Below the pieces are notes generated by a model. The model saw nothing but the letters and a program-made list of their open reading frames with translations. It was not told the DNA's origin and searched no databases. A stretch of 64,000 bases of DNA, from the NCBI GenBank assembly GCA_011037195.1, contig JAAEAF010000220.1, positions 62,001-126,000 on the forward strand. Reading direction: 5' to 3'. A program made the translations under genes and the position numbers. Each line of letters starts with the position of its first letter. Position 1 is the first letter of the stretch. Shown piece after piece: positions 32,740 through 44,519 of this stretch. This DNA comes from Triatoma infestans (lineage: Eukaryota; Arthropoda; Insecta; Hemiptera; Reduviidae).

Positions 32740-33625
32740 TTGAAGAAATGAAATGTGTGTGTGTGTGCGCGTGTGTATGTGTGTGTAAAAAGAAAAGTTG
32801 CAGGAAGCTCAAACTTGTTATTCTGTATCGGTACTACATCAGACACGAAGATTTCGGACAAAATCCATTAACCAAAAGTGCCAAATTACTGAATGTTTTT
32901 CCAGTTTTTTGTGGTTCTCTTGAAAACGGCTCCAACGATTTTCTTTAAACTAGATATATCAACTGCACATACAAAGAGCTACAATTTTTATTTGAAACAT
33001 TTCTCCGGGAAAAATTCATTTAAGGGCACTTTTGGGGGAAGGTTGGGGTTACCGTTCCCGCTAAAGTGCTACTTCAGTTTTTACACAATTCTATCAAGTA
33101 CATAGTATTAATTAGAATCAAATATGTTGTCGAAATCCCGAGTTTGACGAAAATCGGATGACCAGAAGTGCGCTTTACTGAAAGTAGTTTTCAGTTTTCT
33201 GCTATTTCCTCTAAAACAGCTCCAACGATTTTCCTCAAACTTGATATATCAACTACATATACAAAGGGCAACAACTTTTATTTGAAACATTTTTCCGGGT
33301 AAATTCATTTAAGGGTACTTTTGGCGGAAGGGTGGGATTATGGTTTCCTCTAAGGTACAATTTTAGTTCAACAATGTGCTATACTGTTCAGTCTAAACTA
33401 ATTAAATAATATAAATTCGAATTATGTAAGTGCCAAAATTCCCAGAAAAAATTAGGTTGACCGGAAGTGCATCATTACTGAATACATTTTTCAGTTTTTT
33501 GTGATTTTCTTCATAAAAATGCCGACAGCTTTAAACACTAACAAGAACTGTAAGTGTGAAGAAAATTTGCCATTTCGCAGTAAGAGAAAGTCGTGCGAAT
33601 GTTTCACACCAGATTTTTTTTTTAT
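32740..33625 (+). repeat. Family D repeat, full-length copy
   Basis: Starts near a GTGTGTGTGTGTGCGCGTGT tract. Three module boundaries lie at about 32872, 33157 (GATGACCAGAAGTGCGC) and 33450 (GTTGACCGGAAGTGC), spaced by about 285-293 bp. Each is followed by a TTTTC..TTTAAACT block and TATTTGAAACATTT(C/T)TCCGGG. Ends AGTAAGAGAAAGTCGTGCG then AATGTTTCACACCAGA and a T-run. The 5' hairpin is missing. Confidence 0.85.
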
Positions 33626-33729
33626 CTTTAATTAACACTTCTAGTTTTACAAAAGACAGCTGATCGTGTGTGGTTTGTTGTATTTGTAAATAATATAGAG
33701 AAAATATTTGGAATAAAAGTTTTCAATAA

Positions 33730-33965
33730 AAATCGCAGAAACTGAATAATCCTTTCATTTAAAGTACTGTTTCCGGTAGACCGATATTTACCAAAATTAT
33801 CCGGTCTGCCGTATAGTATCTGAACAAAATATAAATTTTGAACATTTTGTAATTTTTCGATTTTTCCGTTGTTTTTTTTACTGACTCCAATCCATACTCA
33901 ACAATCGATGTCTTTCCGGGTGATAATTCAATTTCGGAAATCTGACGAGAAAGCAATAAAAATAT
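33730..33965 (-). repeat. Family D repeat, 5' part
   Basis: CTGTTTCCGGTAGACCGATATT near 33766 and GGTGATAATTCAATTTCGG near 33919 mark the outer module and 5' segment in minus orientation. Confidence 0.6.
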
Positions 33966-34550
33966 TTTTTAAAAATGCAATGCTAATAAAGTGAGAAAAG
34001 ACAAAAAAAATCACTCAATTAAAATGAATGAATCTGTTGGCCCTGAAGTGAATGGACCCCACCCAAGAATGGATGTGACGCGTTCCCCAAGAGTATGCTC
34101 CAATGAAATCTTCCACCGTCAGTCAGTATTGAGGAAAACAATCTCATGGATACAATCACACTGCTTCAGCTTGAACTCCCACCTTCCATTATAGTCTCTG
34201 ACCTCTTTATTTTTTTTTTTTAACTTTAAGCCAACCGGGTAGAAGAATCAGAAGAAAGGAATAGCAGGGAACTTTGTAGCATTGATCTCATTTGTAGGAG
34301 AGTACAGAAACATACTACTTGTAGGATCTACTGGTTACGAATGGTCCTAAAAATGATGGGATATCTAATGATGAATAGCATTCTGGCAAAAAAAAAAAAT
34401 ACTTGAATAAAGGGGAGGATGAGGGGAAGGGCACTATAGTTGTAGAGAGTTTGTTCCATTGGATACGTGAGACAAACAGGGAAAGCTTGGACATGAAATG
34501 GCAATGACCTTGGATAAAGTAACACTAGTAAAGGGAGACAGTAAGAGCAT
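33966..34550. other. Non-repeat interval; short open frames only
   Basis: No family D blocks. A plus frame of 67 codons (33991-34194) and a minus frame of 59 codons (34315-34494) are present but match nothing I recognise. The minus frame lies downstream of the promoter-like region at 34.67-34.83 kb, which is the only reason to note it. Confidence 0.4.
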
Positions 34551-34554
34551 ATCC

Positions 34555-34940
34555 CAAGGGGTGGCGAGGCGAGTTAGTGAGTGAGAGAGAGCGAGCCCTT
34601 AAGAAGAATGGGGAGCTGGAGAAATTGGCGGCACAAGCAGTAGTGCCCAGTAGTAGTATCAAGCGTAGAGAGAAAACTGAGCTAGGAGAAGGTGGTTATA
34701 TAGCTGGAGGAAAGTGTTTAGAGGCGGCACCACAGCCTTCTCTCTATTGATTCGTTTTAACCCCCCCTACCCCTCGCAATTTGCCGCCGCCAGCAGCAGA
34801 GACCGGCCGGTCCTCCCTATGACGTCATTGGGCCACGCCTCATACACAAATACATGCTGTCAGAGCCTCTCTCTCTCTCCCACGCTCTCATTCCGTCCAT
34901 CACGCGCTCTTTTTCCTCACTCTCCCTATCATCCTTAGTT
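34555..34940 (-). promoter_or_regulatory. Promoter-like GC-richer island, minus-strand orientation
   Basis: On the minus strand this block contains, in order, a CCAAT box (34827-34831), a palindromic CRE-like TGACGTCA (34820-34827), a G-rich GGGGTAGGGG stretch, a TATA box TATATAA (34696-34702) and an arthropod-type initiator TCAGTT with the A at 34678. The TATA-to-initiator distance is about 24 bp, shorter than the usual 30. Pyrimidine-rich CTCTCT sequence and a possible leader follow towards the left. It could be the core promoter of a gene whose body I cannot see, or of a lost transposable element. It is not supported by any recognised coding exon in the window. Confidence 0.4.
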
Positions 34941-34999
34941 AACTTGACATGATATTGTGTCACTACCCTATCAAATACAATATTGCGACTCAAATCAAA

Positions 35000-35385
35000 T
35001 ATATTTGATTATCTACTAGGGAAATCAAAATTCACACGACATTCTTTTACAAATTTTCGTCATTGTGTCCAAACCTAACGTAAAAACAGTGATGGTGCGG
35101 GAGGCTAAGTACCAACCTACGAACTCAGGCAGGCAGGTACAGAAGTGGGTACTTTGTTGGCCAGAAGAGCTGTGGAGGCAAAAAAAAAAAAAATATAGCT
35201 TAAAAACCCATTCTGTAATGTTGCATTTCCGATTTCATTTCTGATACTTTAGAAGAAAGCATAACGCTACTGTTCTCTCAGAATCCCCACAAAATCAATT
35301 TACCCGGGAAAATGTTTCAAATAAAAATTCTAGGTATTTTTATATATGTAGATAGTGCATAGAAAGTCTAAATAAAATAGTGTAG
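35000..35385 (-). repeat. Family D repeat, partial copy (module-3 variant)
   Basis: TCACACGACATTCTTTTAC, then TAAGTACCAACCTACGAACTC (variant block), GCATTTCCGATTTC, ATAACGCTACTGTTC and CCGGGAAAATGTTTCAAAT. Confidence 0.65.
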
Positions 35386-35885
35386 AAAGAGAAAATCGAT
35401 TGTACATAAAATGTATCGATTAGGCAGGTTGGTAGGAGTGAGGTTGAAGATGGGCTGGGAGTAGCGGGTGATTTTTCTTATTGTAGTGTAAACATTCTCT
35501 ATTGCTTTTTGTAGTGTGCGCTTAATTAACTGTATGTCGATAATTAAAACTAAATTTGATTGTAGAACTTTCGAGACTGCATCTTGTTTTACTACTATAT
35601 GCATCCAAAGAAAGAAGAGAAACGAACCCAATCATTCTCTTGGACTGGAATGGGAGAAACCAGATAAATACAGCAACGGACAGTCCAGAAATGTATAGTT
35701 CACTATAGTTCATCATCTCGCCAGTCACTACGTGTCATTCTCATACCACTCTACCTTAACCATTCTCTATTGTAAAGTCCAGGCAGACTGTGTCTCTTTA
35801 TTAATATACTAGTTAACCAGTATTAACAAAGTCTTCTCATATCATCAACCAGACCTAAATTCTCTCCACCTAACTCATCCACAGG
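35386..35885. other. No gene seen
   Basis: Moderately complex sequence without family D blocks. The overlapping frames on both strands between 35368 and 35728 have no recognised motif. Confidence 0.45.
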
Positions 35886-35889
35886 GGTA

Positions 35890-36465
35890 AGAAAAAAGTA
35901 AAAATCTGGTCTGAAATATTCAGACGCACTGCATGTTACTGGAATATTACGGTTATAAATGACGAATTTTCTGCAAATGGAGTTTTTATTATACGTTTAG
36001 TTTCCCTCAACATTGGTTGCAAAGAAACAGTTCATTTCGTTATAAATTCCCCGCAACCCCCGTTAAAATGAATTTTCCTTTCAAACTGCAAGTGCAGTTA
36101 GTTAACATAAACATATAGATGTTTTAAAAAAATCGATAGAACTGTTTTTTTTTGTTTTTTTTTTTTTAAATATATAGCTCTAATAGCAATCCCGTTAAGT
36201 ATCTACTTCCGCTAGGCTGATTTTTCAGTTATTTTTACAGCAAAGAATGGTTTTTAGGTGCAAGAAATAGGCGTATTATGTGTGTGCAGTTTGGTAGGCA
36301 AAATTTCATTAGAAAAAACCATACTTTCGAGAGTTTTTCGGGAAACGGGGAACTAAACGGAATAAGTTTTGCTTTCCGCGATTTTGGAGATACCGAATTC
36401 TTATTACATAATCAGGGAACCTCCCTCAACATATATTTCCGAAAATTGTTTGCTAGTTCCATGTA
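35890..36465 (-). repeat. Family D repeat, degraded copy
   Basis: Begins TCTGGTCTGAAATATTCAGACGC (3' terminus, minus, with the hairpin stem altered but still complementary). Contains CTACTTCCGCTAGGCTGATTT near 36200 and TTTCGAGAGTTTTTCGG. Confidence 0.55.
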
Positions 36466-36479
36466 GGGCAAATAAATAA

Positions 36480-37115
36480 AAGTAACACTTATTACATAAA
36501 CATTTAACAAAGCGGGAATGGAATCAATGCTGAAAAACTGTAACATACGTAACAGAAGAATGTTTATACATGTGTGTTGCCATGGTAATATAATTCACTG
36601 GTAAATTAATTCTCTTAATAGCCCTCGTTTATTGTGAAACACTTTCCATCTGCGATTAACCTAATTAATGAAAAGTGCATTTTTTATTATTTTTCTTAAA
36701 TCGGAATTAAGGAAGAGATTATTAATTTTTTTTTTTTCTATCAGCCGGATGATGACCAATGAGAAATGACATCACTGAGCACAATCTTTATGCACAGAAG
36801 TTGATGGGTATGCATAAAATTGTGGGCAGTGAGAAAGTTTAGCTTCAGTCTGGTGTCGAAGATACCAGGTATCTTGAGTATTTCAACATGGAGGTAAACT
36901 GGTCTTAGAGCTAAATTATGTGCCTTGATCCGCATTCACTAGTCCTGAACCCTTCCTACCAGGATATATGAGATAACTTGCATGCAAGAGTGAGTGTAGG
37001 AGACCAGTTTCTTAGCATGTGAAGGAGTCCAACCCTAAAAATTAAAAGTACCATAGGGCGATGATTTTCATAGACAACTCTTTGAAGTACCTACAGGATT
37101 TTTAGTTTGGCACAC
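36480..37115. other. No gene seen
   Basis: The part near 36730-37060 is more complex than AT filler and holds a 64-codon minus frame, but no domain was recognised. Confidence 0.45.
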
Positions 37116-37117
37116 TC

Positions 37118-37590
37118 CTAGTAAAGAGGAAGTATTGCGATCGGGGCAGATTTTCGAAATTGAGTTTTCACAGGAAATACATATTTTTATACTTTATATT
37201 TTTTTTTAAAAAACTTATTATATCAACTACAAATACAAAGAGCTTTTATTTGAAACATTTCTCTCGGGAAATTCATTTAAGGAAGTTTTTGGGGAAGGGG
37301 TGAGGGTAAAGTGCCATTTCAATTTATTATTTAATTGTATCATCTAAATAATATTAAATAAAATTAAATATATTGCAGATATTCCAAGTTTAGAACTATT
37401 GAAACATTTTTTGTAGTTTTCTGAGGTTTTCTCGTAGGGTTTTCTAAAAAGAAAATGTTATTAAGCTTAGATTCTCCAATTGAAATGAAATTATCTTTTT
37501 GCAAAACATTTAGTAAAAATTATGAGTTTGAAGAAAATTTTTCACGTGGAAACTGCAGTAAGGGAAAGTTTTCATGAGCAGTGATCTTCA
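37118..37590 (+). repeat. Family D repeat, partial copy
   Basis: CCTAGTAAAGAGGAAGTATTGCGATC and AGATTTTCGAAATTGAG at the 5' end, one module (TTATTTGAAACATTTCTCTCGGG, GTTTTTGGGGAAGGGG), and a 3' end near GCAGTAAGGGAAAGTTTTCATG. Internal deletion relative to full copies. Confidence 0.75.
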
Positions 37591-37599
37591 AACCATCCG

Positions 37600-37837
37600 A
37601 GGAGAAAATCAATTTCAAAAATTTGACACAAGAGAAAGTATTAATTTAATTACACTAGAGACAAAAACCATGTCATGTTTAATAGAATTCGGTTAGCTAT
37701 TAAACGGACCGTGGGCAAATTAAAAAAAAAAAGGTAAATCAATTTTAATAATTCCATTAGGTCTTCAATAAATTTAATGAAATGATAAGATTGTTTTTCT
37801 CATATTGGTTAATATATATATATATATATATGTGTAT

Positions 37838-37869
<32 letters not shown>

Positions 37870-39795
37870 CTGGAATGTTTAGAAGGATGATATATCTTCT
37901 AGACGCTCATACTGAGGGGGGGTCACTGAGGAATGCTCTCCCATTAGGAAAAGGATACGTGAATTGAATGGGCAATTTCAGGAGGGTTGAAGGTCCACTC
38001 CAGCTAATGTTCATCTAATCCCTCCATAAAAAATGGGGATAGACCTTTATAGCCACTAAGCATGAAAACCTATTAATCCTTTTTTCCAATATACGACACT
38101 ACATAAGTCTCCAGTTTTGGGGAAATATAAAAACAGTTCCCTAAATATTTTGAAGTTGATCACCCTTTAGGTTTATATCATTTTGTCATACGATAATATT
38201 ATGTTGCTCAAAATTATTATTAGGATCCTGAAGGAAAGAGGAGGATTAGTCTAATAGTTGGGACCAAGCCCCTAGGACTATTGAGAGCCCCTCTGGGCCC
38301 ATAATATACCTTCCCCCTCAAAAAACAACAAACCGGATGTCAGAACTCAAAATGAAAATAACTCAAAATCCAGACTCCAAATGAAAAAGCCTTCTAAGCT
38401 CTTGCACGGAAATCCTGTTTCGATCCCAATTCCTGGAACCTAATTTTCTCACAGCCCCAAGCAATCTGTCATTAATGACACCAAAAAACAAACGACCAGT
38501 TTATTGTTGATGGGAGTTTCTCCAAATCTCATAAACTCTACAAACATGAGCCGCATAATGAATAAAGGTGTTTCCATGATACACAATGCCCTCAGTAAAG
38601 GATCCAACCAGGTGCCTGAGAGAGAGAGAGAGAGAAAGGTCTGTGAAAAGATACATTTAAATAACATCTCTTCTCTGTAAGGGATGCTTTACACTGTATG
38701 AGAGTGTATCCTCAGCTGGGTAGCAGTTGAGAAGGAACTAAATATCTTAAAGAACACAATGTGCCATACACCCACTCCCCTCTCCCACTATAAACAAAAA
38801 ATGAATGCACAGATCAAAACTTGTTAGTTAACAACTCAATCGAGAAACTTTGGTTTTGCTGAGGTTTGGGCGAACATCTAAAAAAAAGCCGATCAATACA
38901 CAATAAACCAAACAAAAAAAGACTCTCAAGTGTGATGGATGGATGCTTGCACTCGTTACAAAGCTACTGCTTGGTATGGGCCGAATTTAAGTAAATTATA
39001 AACAACATTACGTACTGTTGAGTACATAAAGTAAGAAGAAAAACCTTAAACCTTATTTTAAAAGGTTTCCAAAGAATCAAAACTTTAAATGCATAAAATT
39101 TGCAATCTTCTTTAAAGTAAAACTAAAAAATAAGTTCGTCTTTGTATTAGAAAGAAGGGACACAGCGGAAAGTTTCAGGGCAGACATTTTGGGGAAGAAA
39201 AAATAGGACAATCTGAAATATTAGAATATCTTTCAAGTGGAGAGAGAAGTTCACGGAAAAAATACTGAAAAAAAGAATTCCACAAATCACCACCAGGGTA
39301 ACCTTGTCCCCTTAGTAACACTAACAACAGTAGCATGACAATCAAGCAAACAGTGACATATTTATCGTGATTATATCAAACTATTTATTAAACATATAAA
39401 CTAGAAGAAAAATTACCAAAAAAAATTAATAACTTTTATAATTATTAAATTTTTCTTGGAGACATAATTTTGTTGCCAACCAGAGAGGAAATTGCGTCAT
39501 CAACAAAAACCTTTTACACAGCCACTAACACATTCACGACAAAATGAAGGCTAGAAAATAATGGAAAGTTTAACAGTAAAGGAAAATTAATTTGTGGAAA
39601 TAGGTATAATTAAAATTTGGCAACAATTAAAAAAATGGAAATGTAACATATGTTTTGTAAAGAAAAAAATTTAATGTTGGTAAAAAAAAGCAGGAATTTT
39701 CCAATTGGAATTTTTTCACTCAAACAGATTACGATTAATAATAAAAATAATTAAAAAAACAGGAAAACTCTTAAAACATGGAACACTGATAAAAT
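37600..39795. other. Largely unassigned interval with simple repeats
   Basis: Contains a TA/TG microsatellite (37811-37869) and a GA microsatellite (38619-38636). The sequence near 38220-38700 is more complex and has short frames on both strands, but no recognisable protein or repeat. Confidence 0.45.
37811..37869 (+). repeat. Compound (TA)n(TG)n microsatellite
   Basis: About 20 bases of TA followed by about 38 bases of TG with two TATG interruptions. Confidence 0.95.
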
Positions 39796-39799
39796 CGTA

Positions 39800-40170
39800 T
39801 ATTTTACTGGTATAACAATCGAGTCATATTTTCGGTATTGAGTTTTTATCGCAAGGCGTTTCGAGATTCAGAGTGGAAGAAAATATGATTATTAATCCTG
39901 TACCAAAAAAATTAAAAATCCCAGAAAATTCAAAGATAACTTTCTCTTTGGCTATCATCATCTGGGATCCCATTTCGACATGAGAGTTTCTGTGGAAATT
40001 CTCCCTTCCTGGAAATAATACCATTAAACAAATTTTGTGTTTTTTTGTTATTAATATTATATTTTGTCTCAATTTTCTCCGAAAAGGCTTCTTCGCTTTT
40101 AATTTGAAACATTTGTCTGGAAAAATTGGTTTTGTGGAGGGGGGGGGATTTTGAGTGACGGATGAGATTG
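39800..40170 (+). repeat. Family D repeat, degraded fragment
   Basis: ATAACAATCGAGTCATATTTTCGG with TTGAGTTTTTATCGC, CATCTGGGATCCCATTTCGAC near 39960 and GAAACATTTGTCTGG near 40107. Confidence 0.6.
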
Positions 40171-40381
40171 ATGAAAGGTTCATGGTTAGCCACCACCTTT
40201 GGAATGTGATGGAAACAGAATTTTGATTTTTAAGGAAAACGCTTGTCTGGAAAAGCGACTTTTAAATAAGGGAATTTTCGGGTGTACCCGTATTTCCGCG
40301 TATAGATACTAACGAGTTTTCCTAAATTTCGTATACAAATTATACATTATATATATATATATATATTTTTTGGGGTCTGGG

Positions 40382-40637
40382 CAGGGCCGGATTCACAAAT
40401 AGCTAAATATGCTACACCTTAGTGGCTCGCGTCTGGAAGGGCCTCATAAATTTAGTTAATATTAAATTATGCAATCAAGTTAATACAGCTTCCAATTTCT
40501 TTAAAAAAATGTAAAAAAGGGATTTTGTTTGTAATATAATTATTTATTTAATTTTTTTTTTTTAATAACAAATGAAACAAACAACATGAATAAAACTTTT
40601 ACAAAAATTTATTAGGCCCTCTACTCATCCGACCCTG
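40382..40637. mobile_element. Possible 256-bp MITE with short terminal inverted repeats
   Basis: Left end CAGGGCCGGAT and right end ATCCGACCCTG are complementary over 10 of 11 positions. CAGGG..GG termini occur in hAT-type DNA transposons. The interior is AT-rich and non-coding. I see no 8-bp target-site duplication, so this may be coincidence or an old insertion. Confidence 0.3.
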
Positions 40638-40639
40638 GC

Positions 40640-42475
40640 TCCTAGGGTAGCTGAGGCAACATTGTTTCCCTCAAAATAGTCATTATATTTATTTTAGGGG
40701 AGGATACAGTGCCCCGATGCCTGTCTTGAAGGCAACTTAATATTTAATAAAGAAAATCGAAGTTTGAAGTAAATCGCAGTAAAAGAAAGTCGTGCGAATT
40801 TTGCCCACCAGTCTCAATAAAAGAAAATAAAAGTTTTCCTCCTGAGTTTTCTTTCGCTTCTACTTTTTTACCCCACTAGAATGTTAAAAAAAAAAAATAA
40901 TTAAAAAACCGCTGGGAAAAGTGTACAAATATATTCTGTGAGGACTTCAAGTAGTATATACCATCCTTATTGATTGACCCAGTTCGGCCATGAGTTCCCG
41001 TAGGAGAACCTTCCCCTTATGGCAATGTCCTCTACAGATTTTTTTAAATTTCAAATAGTTATTAATTTTTCATTTTATTTTAATATATGATCATACCAAT
41101 AAAATTTAAATAAATACCTTAATCCTTCTTAAGACTGTATCCGCAAGATGGAACATTATGTTTTTTTCAGCATTTAACTTTGTGAAGCAGTTTAAGTTGT
41201 TTCTTCAAATTTTTTATAGTTTTAACGGCACTATTTTTTTATTTTTTTTAGGAAAAGCTATAAATAATTGTGTATAAAAAATAAAAGGAAAAATTACACA
41301 AAAATCACAAACGCACGGGTCCGTCGCACTACACAAATTGTGCACATATCACACTGTAAAGAGAGAGAAAAAACAAATAAAAAACTAATGGAGGGAAATT
41401 AATTAATAAAATCAGGTCAAAAATCAAACTTTTTTTTTTTTTTACCACAAACTGTATTCAGCCCATTTATTTTCTTCTTTGGTTTTTCCTTGTCCGAGTT
41501 TTCTCTTTAAGAAAGCTTAACATAGGAAAAAGAAACATAACACAGGCCGTTTGATACAAGAAACACAGCCAAATAAAATTAACGTTTTAGCATAGAATCA
41601 CATTACTTTAAGGAGCACGCAAAGTGGAATGACTTAAGTTTTTTCCTGATAAATCAATCACAAATCCATTACTGTTATCCAGTCTCTTTAAAAAAACTTA
41701 ATGAAAACTTAATCCTCTGAAAAACTAATACACTATAAAAAAAAATAACTTGAGGTGAAATAAATAGAACAGAATTGGTGGGAGTATAAAACGGCGGGAA
41801 AAAGCCAGAAGAGTGGGGAAAAAAATTATTAAAATATTAGTCCAAGTTTAACGAACCGTTTCCCCATAGAAGATTTAATAATTATTTAATTCTTGTCGTA
41901 TATGAGCGAGTTTCTTTTTTTTTTTTGTAAAGCTTCTTAACTAATCACAATATAACGGTCAAAATAAATTTAACTATATACATTAAATTTTTCTCTTTTC
42001 TTCCTTCTTCATCTACTTTTTAACACAAAATATATTTAATAAATCGAAACAGAGACTTCCTCCAGGAGAAAGATAAAATAAAATTTAAAAAAATCTTAAA
42101 ACAAGAACACACATGACGAACTGATAGAACTTGTTTTCACAAACATATACATATATATATAGGAAAAACACAACACCACGAAATAGCTGGTTAAAATAGA
42201 GACGGGTTATGCTAGACCGGTAACACGTAACTGTCATGCGCACCAAAGAGAATCATCCAAAGAGAATGAGAACGAGAGAAAATATTTCTTGGTAAATGAA
42301 CAAGCAACGCACTCAAGTGACGACAACCCTAATTTCACTTTCCCTTTATTTTACTCTCTTGTTTTTCTAAGGTGGAAAACTTCCCCTCCAGTGGAGGGTG
42401 GTTCTATTAATCAGTACTTTATATAACACGAAATAAAAAAATTTGGTACTTTTACTCGCGTTAGAACAATTATAA
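40640..42475. other. No gene seen
   Basis: AT-rich interval. A short family D 3' terminus (GTAAAAGAAAGTCGTGCG followed by CCCACCAG) lies near 40769-40811. Otherwise only A/T runs and no frame worth reporting. Confidence 0.5.
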
Positions 42476-42479
42476 TATA

Positions 42480-43265
42480 AAATGACAAAACTTTCCTCAA
42501 ACTCAAATTTTACATATTTGTCCTGACATAAATATAGAGGTGGGGGGGATAAGTACCTACCTACTAACCTTGGCAGCTAGAGAAACTGGTGGCCCAGTAG
42601 AGCGTATATAACATTTGAAAATTAACGCTACAAATTCCGCACAACTATTCAAAAACATTTTCTTTTTGTTTTTTTTTGCAAAAATGTTTAAGAAAAAGTG
42701 AAAGGTTTATATTTGTGCAGGTTAGCATAATAAGTTTAAAGGAAATCGTTATAGACGTTTTCCAGAACATTCCAAAATACTCAAAAACATATTCTGTAGA
42801 TTCGCACTTTTGTTCATCGATTTTCTTCATATTTAGAATTCTATCAATGGTTCTATAATGTGCATTAATATTATGTAACAGGTAGAACCGTTTATTGTAT
42901 TAAAGGGGTACTTTGTAGGAAAGCTTTGCTTTAATTTTCCCACACACCCTCACAAAAAGTCAGTATTCCCGGGAATATGTTTCAAATACGAGTGATAGGG
43001 ATTCATTTGTGTAGATAGTATACAAAGTTTTGAAGAAAATCGTTGGAGCCATTTTCGAAAAAATCGCGAAAAAGTGAAGAGAAAAAAAATCTATTCAGCA
43101 CAGTCATACTTCCGGTTGATATATTTTGATCAAAACCTTATTGTCTAGATGCAAATAGTGACGAAATGGAATATCAAAGTTGAGCGTCCAGTGATTTTTC
43201 GTTTGTTGAGATTTTTTGTTGTACTTTCAATATAGTCTCTTACAGCAGTAAGAGAAAGTAAATAA
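42480..43265 (-). repeat. Family D repeat, long copy with 5' hairpin
   Basis: The variant block TAAGTACCTACCTACTAACC lies at 42550, AGTTTAAAGGAAATCGTTATAG at 42732, ATACTTCCGGTTGATATATTTTG at 43107, and the 5' hairpin CTCTTACAGCAGTAAGAGAAAGT at 43231-43259. Confidence 0.75.
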
Positions 43266-43319
43266 AAAGTATACTTCAAACATCAATTTACATTAAATTC
43301 GAAGTTAATTTATGTACCC

Positions 43320-43720
43320 ACCCACTGGAATAGGTACGGTGATGATACTTTTGTTATTTGGGAGCATGGGAAGGATAAACTGCTCTCTCTGCTCTCGCAC
43401 CGGAATAACATTTCATCCGAACATAATGTTCTCGATGGAAATTGAAGAGAATGGAAAGCTTCCGTTCTTGGATGTACTAGTCCATAGAAAATAGGATGGA
43501 ACGTTGGGACATATAGTATACCGGAAGAAAACCCATACCGAACAGTACTTGAATGAGAACTCACACCACCATCCTGCACAAAAGAAAGGTTTGATCATTA
43601 TGTCGTTCAAACGCGCTATCATAATAGAAGAAAAATCATCTTCGGCAAGCTCTAAACAGAAGGCTATCAGGATCGGCAACCAACTACTCTCTTCCCTACT
43701 CAACTAAACAACCTCCACCT
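43320..43720 (+). pseudogene. Penelope-like reverse transcriptase, C-terminal part
   Basis: Motif C reads YGDD, so both catalytic Asp residues are kept at this site. A frameshift near 43400 and a stop at 43491-43493 (immediately after DVLVHRK) divide the segment. The downstream frame 43504-43707 continues with HIVYRKKTHTEQYLNENSHH, a strongly conserved Penelope RT thumb block, then a decayed helix region. Motifs A and B upstream are not present in the window next to it. Confidence 0.88.
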
Positions 43721-43759
43721 GTCGGGAACCGAAAGAAATAAAAGAAAGAAGAGAAAAAC

Positions 43760-44215
43760 AAACAGAATTGTTCTCCCATATGTGCGAGGAGTGTCGGAGA
43801 ATATTACAAAACTCCTGGCACCAAGAACCATAACGGAACGAATAGAAAAATGTCCCAGATACTTCCACGTTTTAAGGACAAATTTCCCTACAACTATGTG
43901 GGGCTTATATGATTCCTTGTAGGTGTGGAAAAAATGTATAGGGCAGACTAAAAGGTTAGTCACTATGCGCCTTAAGGGTCAAACCCACAAAACTGAAACG
44001 TCTGCCCTTGCAGAAGATTTATTCACAACTAGGCTTGTTATAAATTTTGAGAACACCAAAATCCTTGCCCAAGTGAGCAATTATTACGAATGTGTGGGAA
44101 GAGAGGCAGTGGGAATTGAAAAAGACGAAAACTATTTGAATAGAGAGGGTGGACTCCGTTTGAGCAGAACATGGCTACCTCTGCTCAGCGAAAGGAGAGA
44201 AAGGAAAATTTTTTT
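43760..44215 (+). pseudogene. Penelope-like GIY-YIG endonuclease domain, broken
   Basis: LPYVRGVSENITKLL near 43775 is the linker ahead of the endonuclease. GLYDS (about 43900) followed, in shifted frames, by a PCRCGK block and CIGQTKR (43930-43960) is the GIY...YIG pair. Downstream come MRLKGQTHKTETSALAE and NREGGLRLSRTWLPLL, typical of the C-terminal end. The stop at 43918-43920 and a frame change inside the GIY-YIG core would prevent function. In intact elements this domain nicks target DNA to prime reverse transcription. Confidence 0.8.
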
Positions 44216-44519
44216 AAAGGTTTTCCACACCAAAACAAGGATGCAACTTCAGCAACAAGGTAGCGGGAGGGAAGACTTGGTCATCCAATAGCAATCATAC
44301 GCAAGGGAGAGAAAACTAAGCTCTACGAACTATCTAAAGAAGGGAGGGGGAAGCTAACCCTCCTTTTTACTGCTCTACACTACCCATTCTAATCTTGTCA
44401 GTGTTGTTTCAGCTTTAGAGGCGACACTACTCTGAAGAAGCGTATTGTAATATGGACGAAACGTCAGTTTATAACCAACCGCTGACGCGGTCTCAACCCG
44501 AAGATCTAAGTAATTTACA

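Noticed and set aside
36278..36466. 62-codon plus frame as a small protein
   Set aside because: It lies in a degraded family D copy and matches the expected translation of that repeat's 5' segment.
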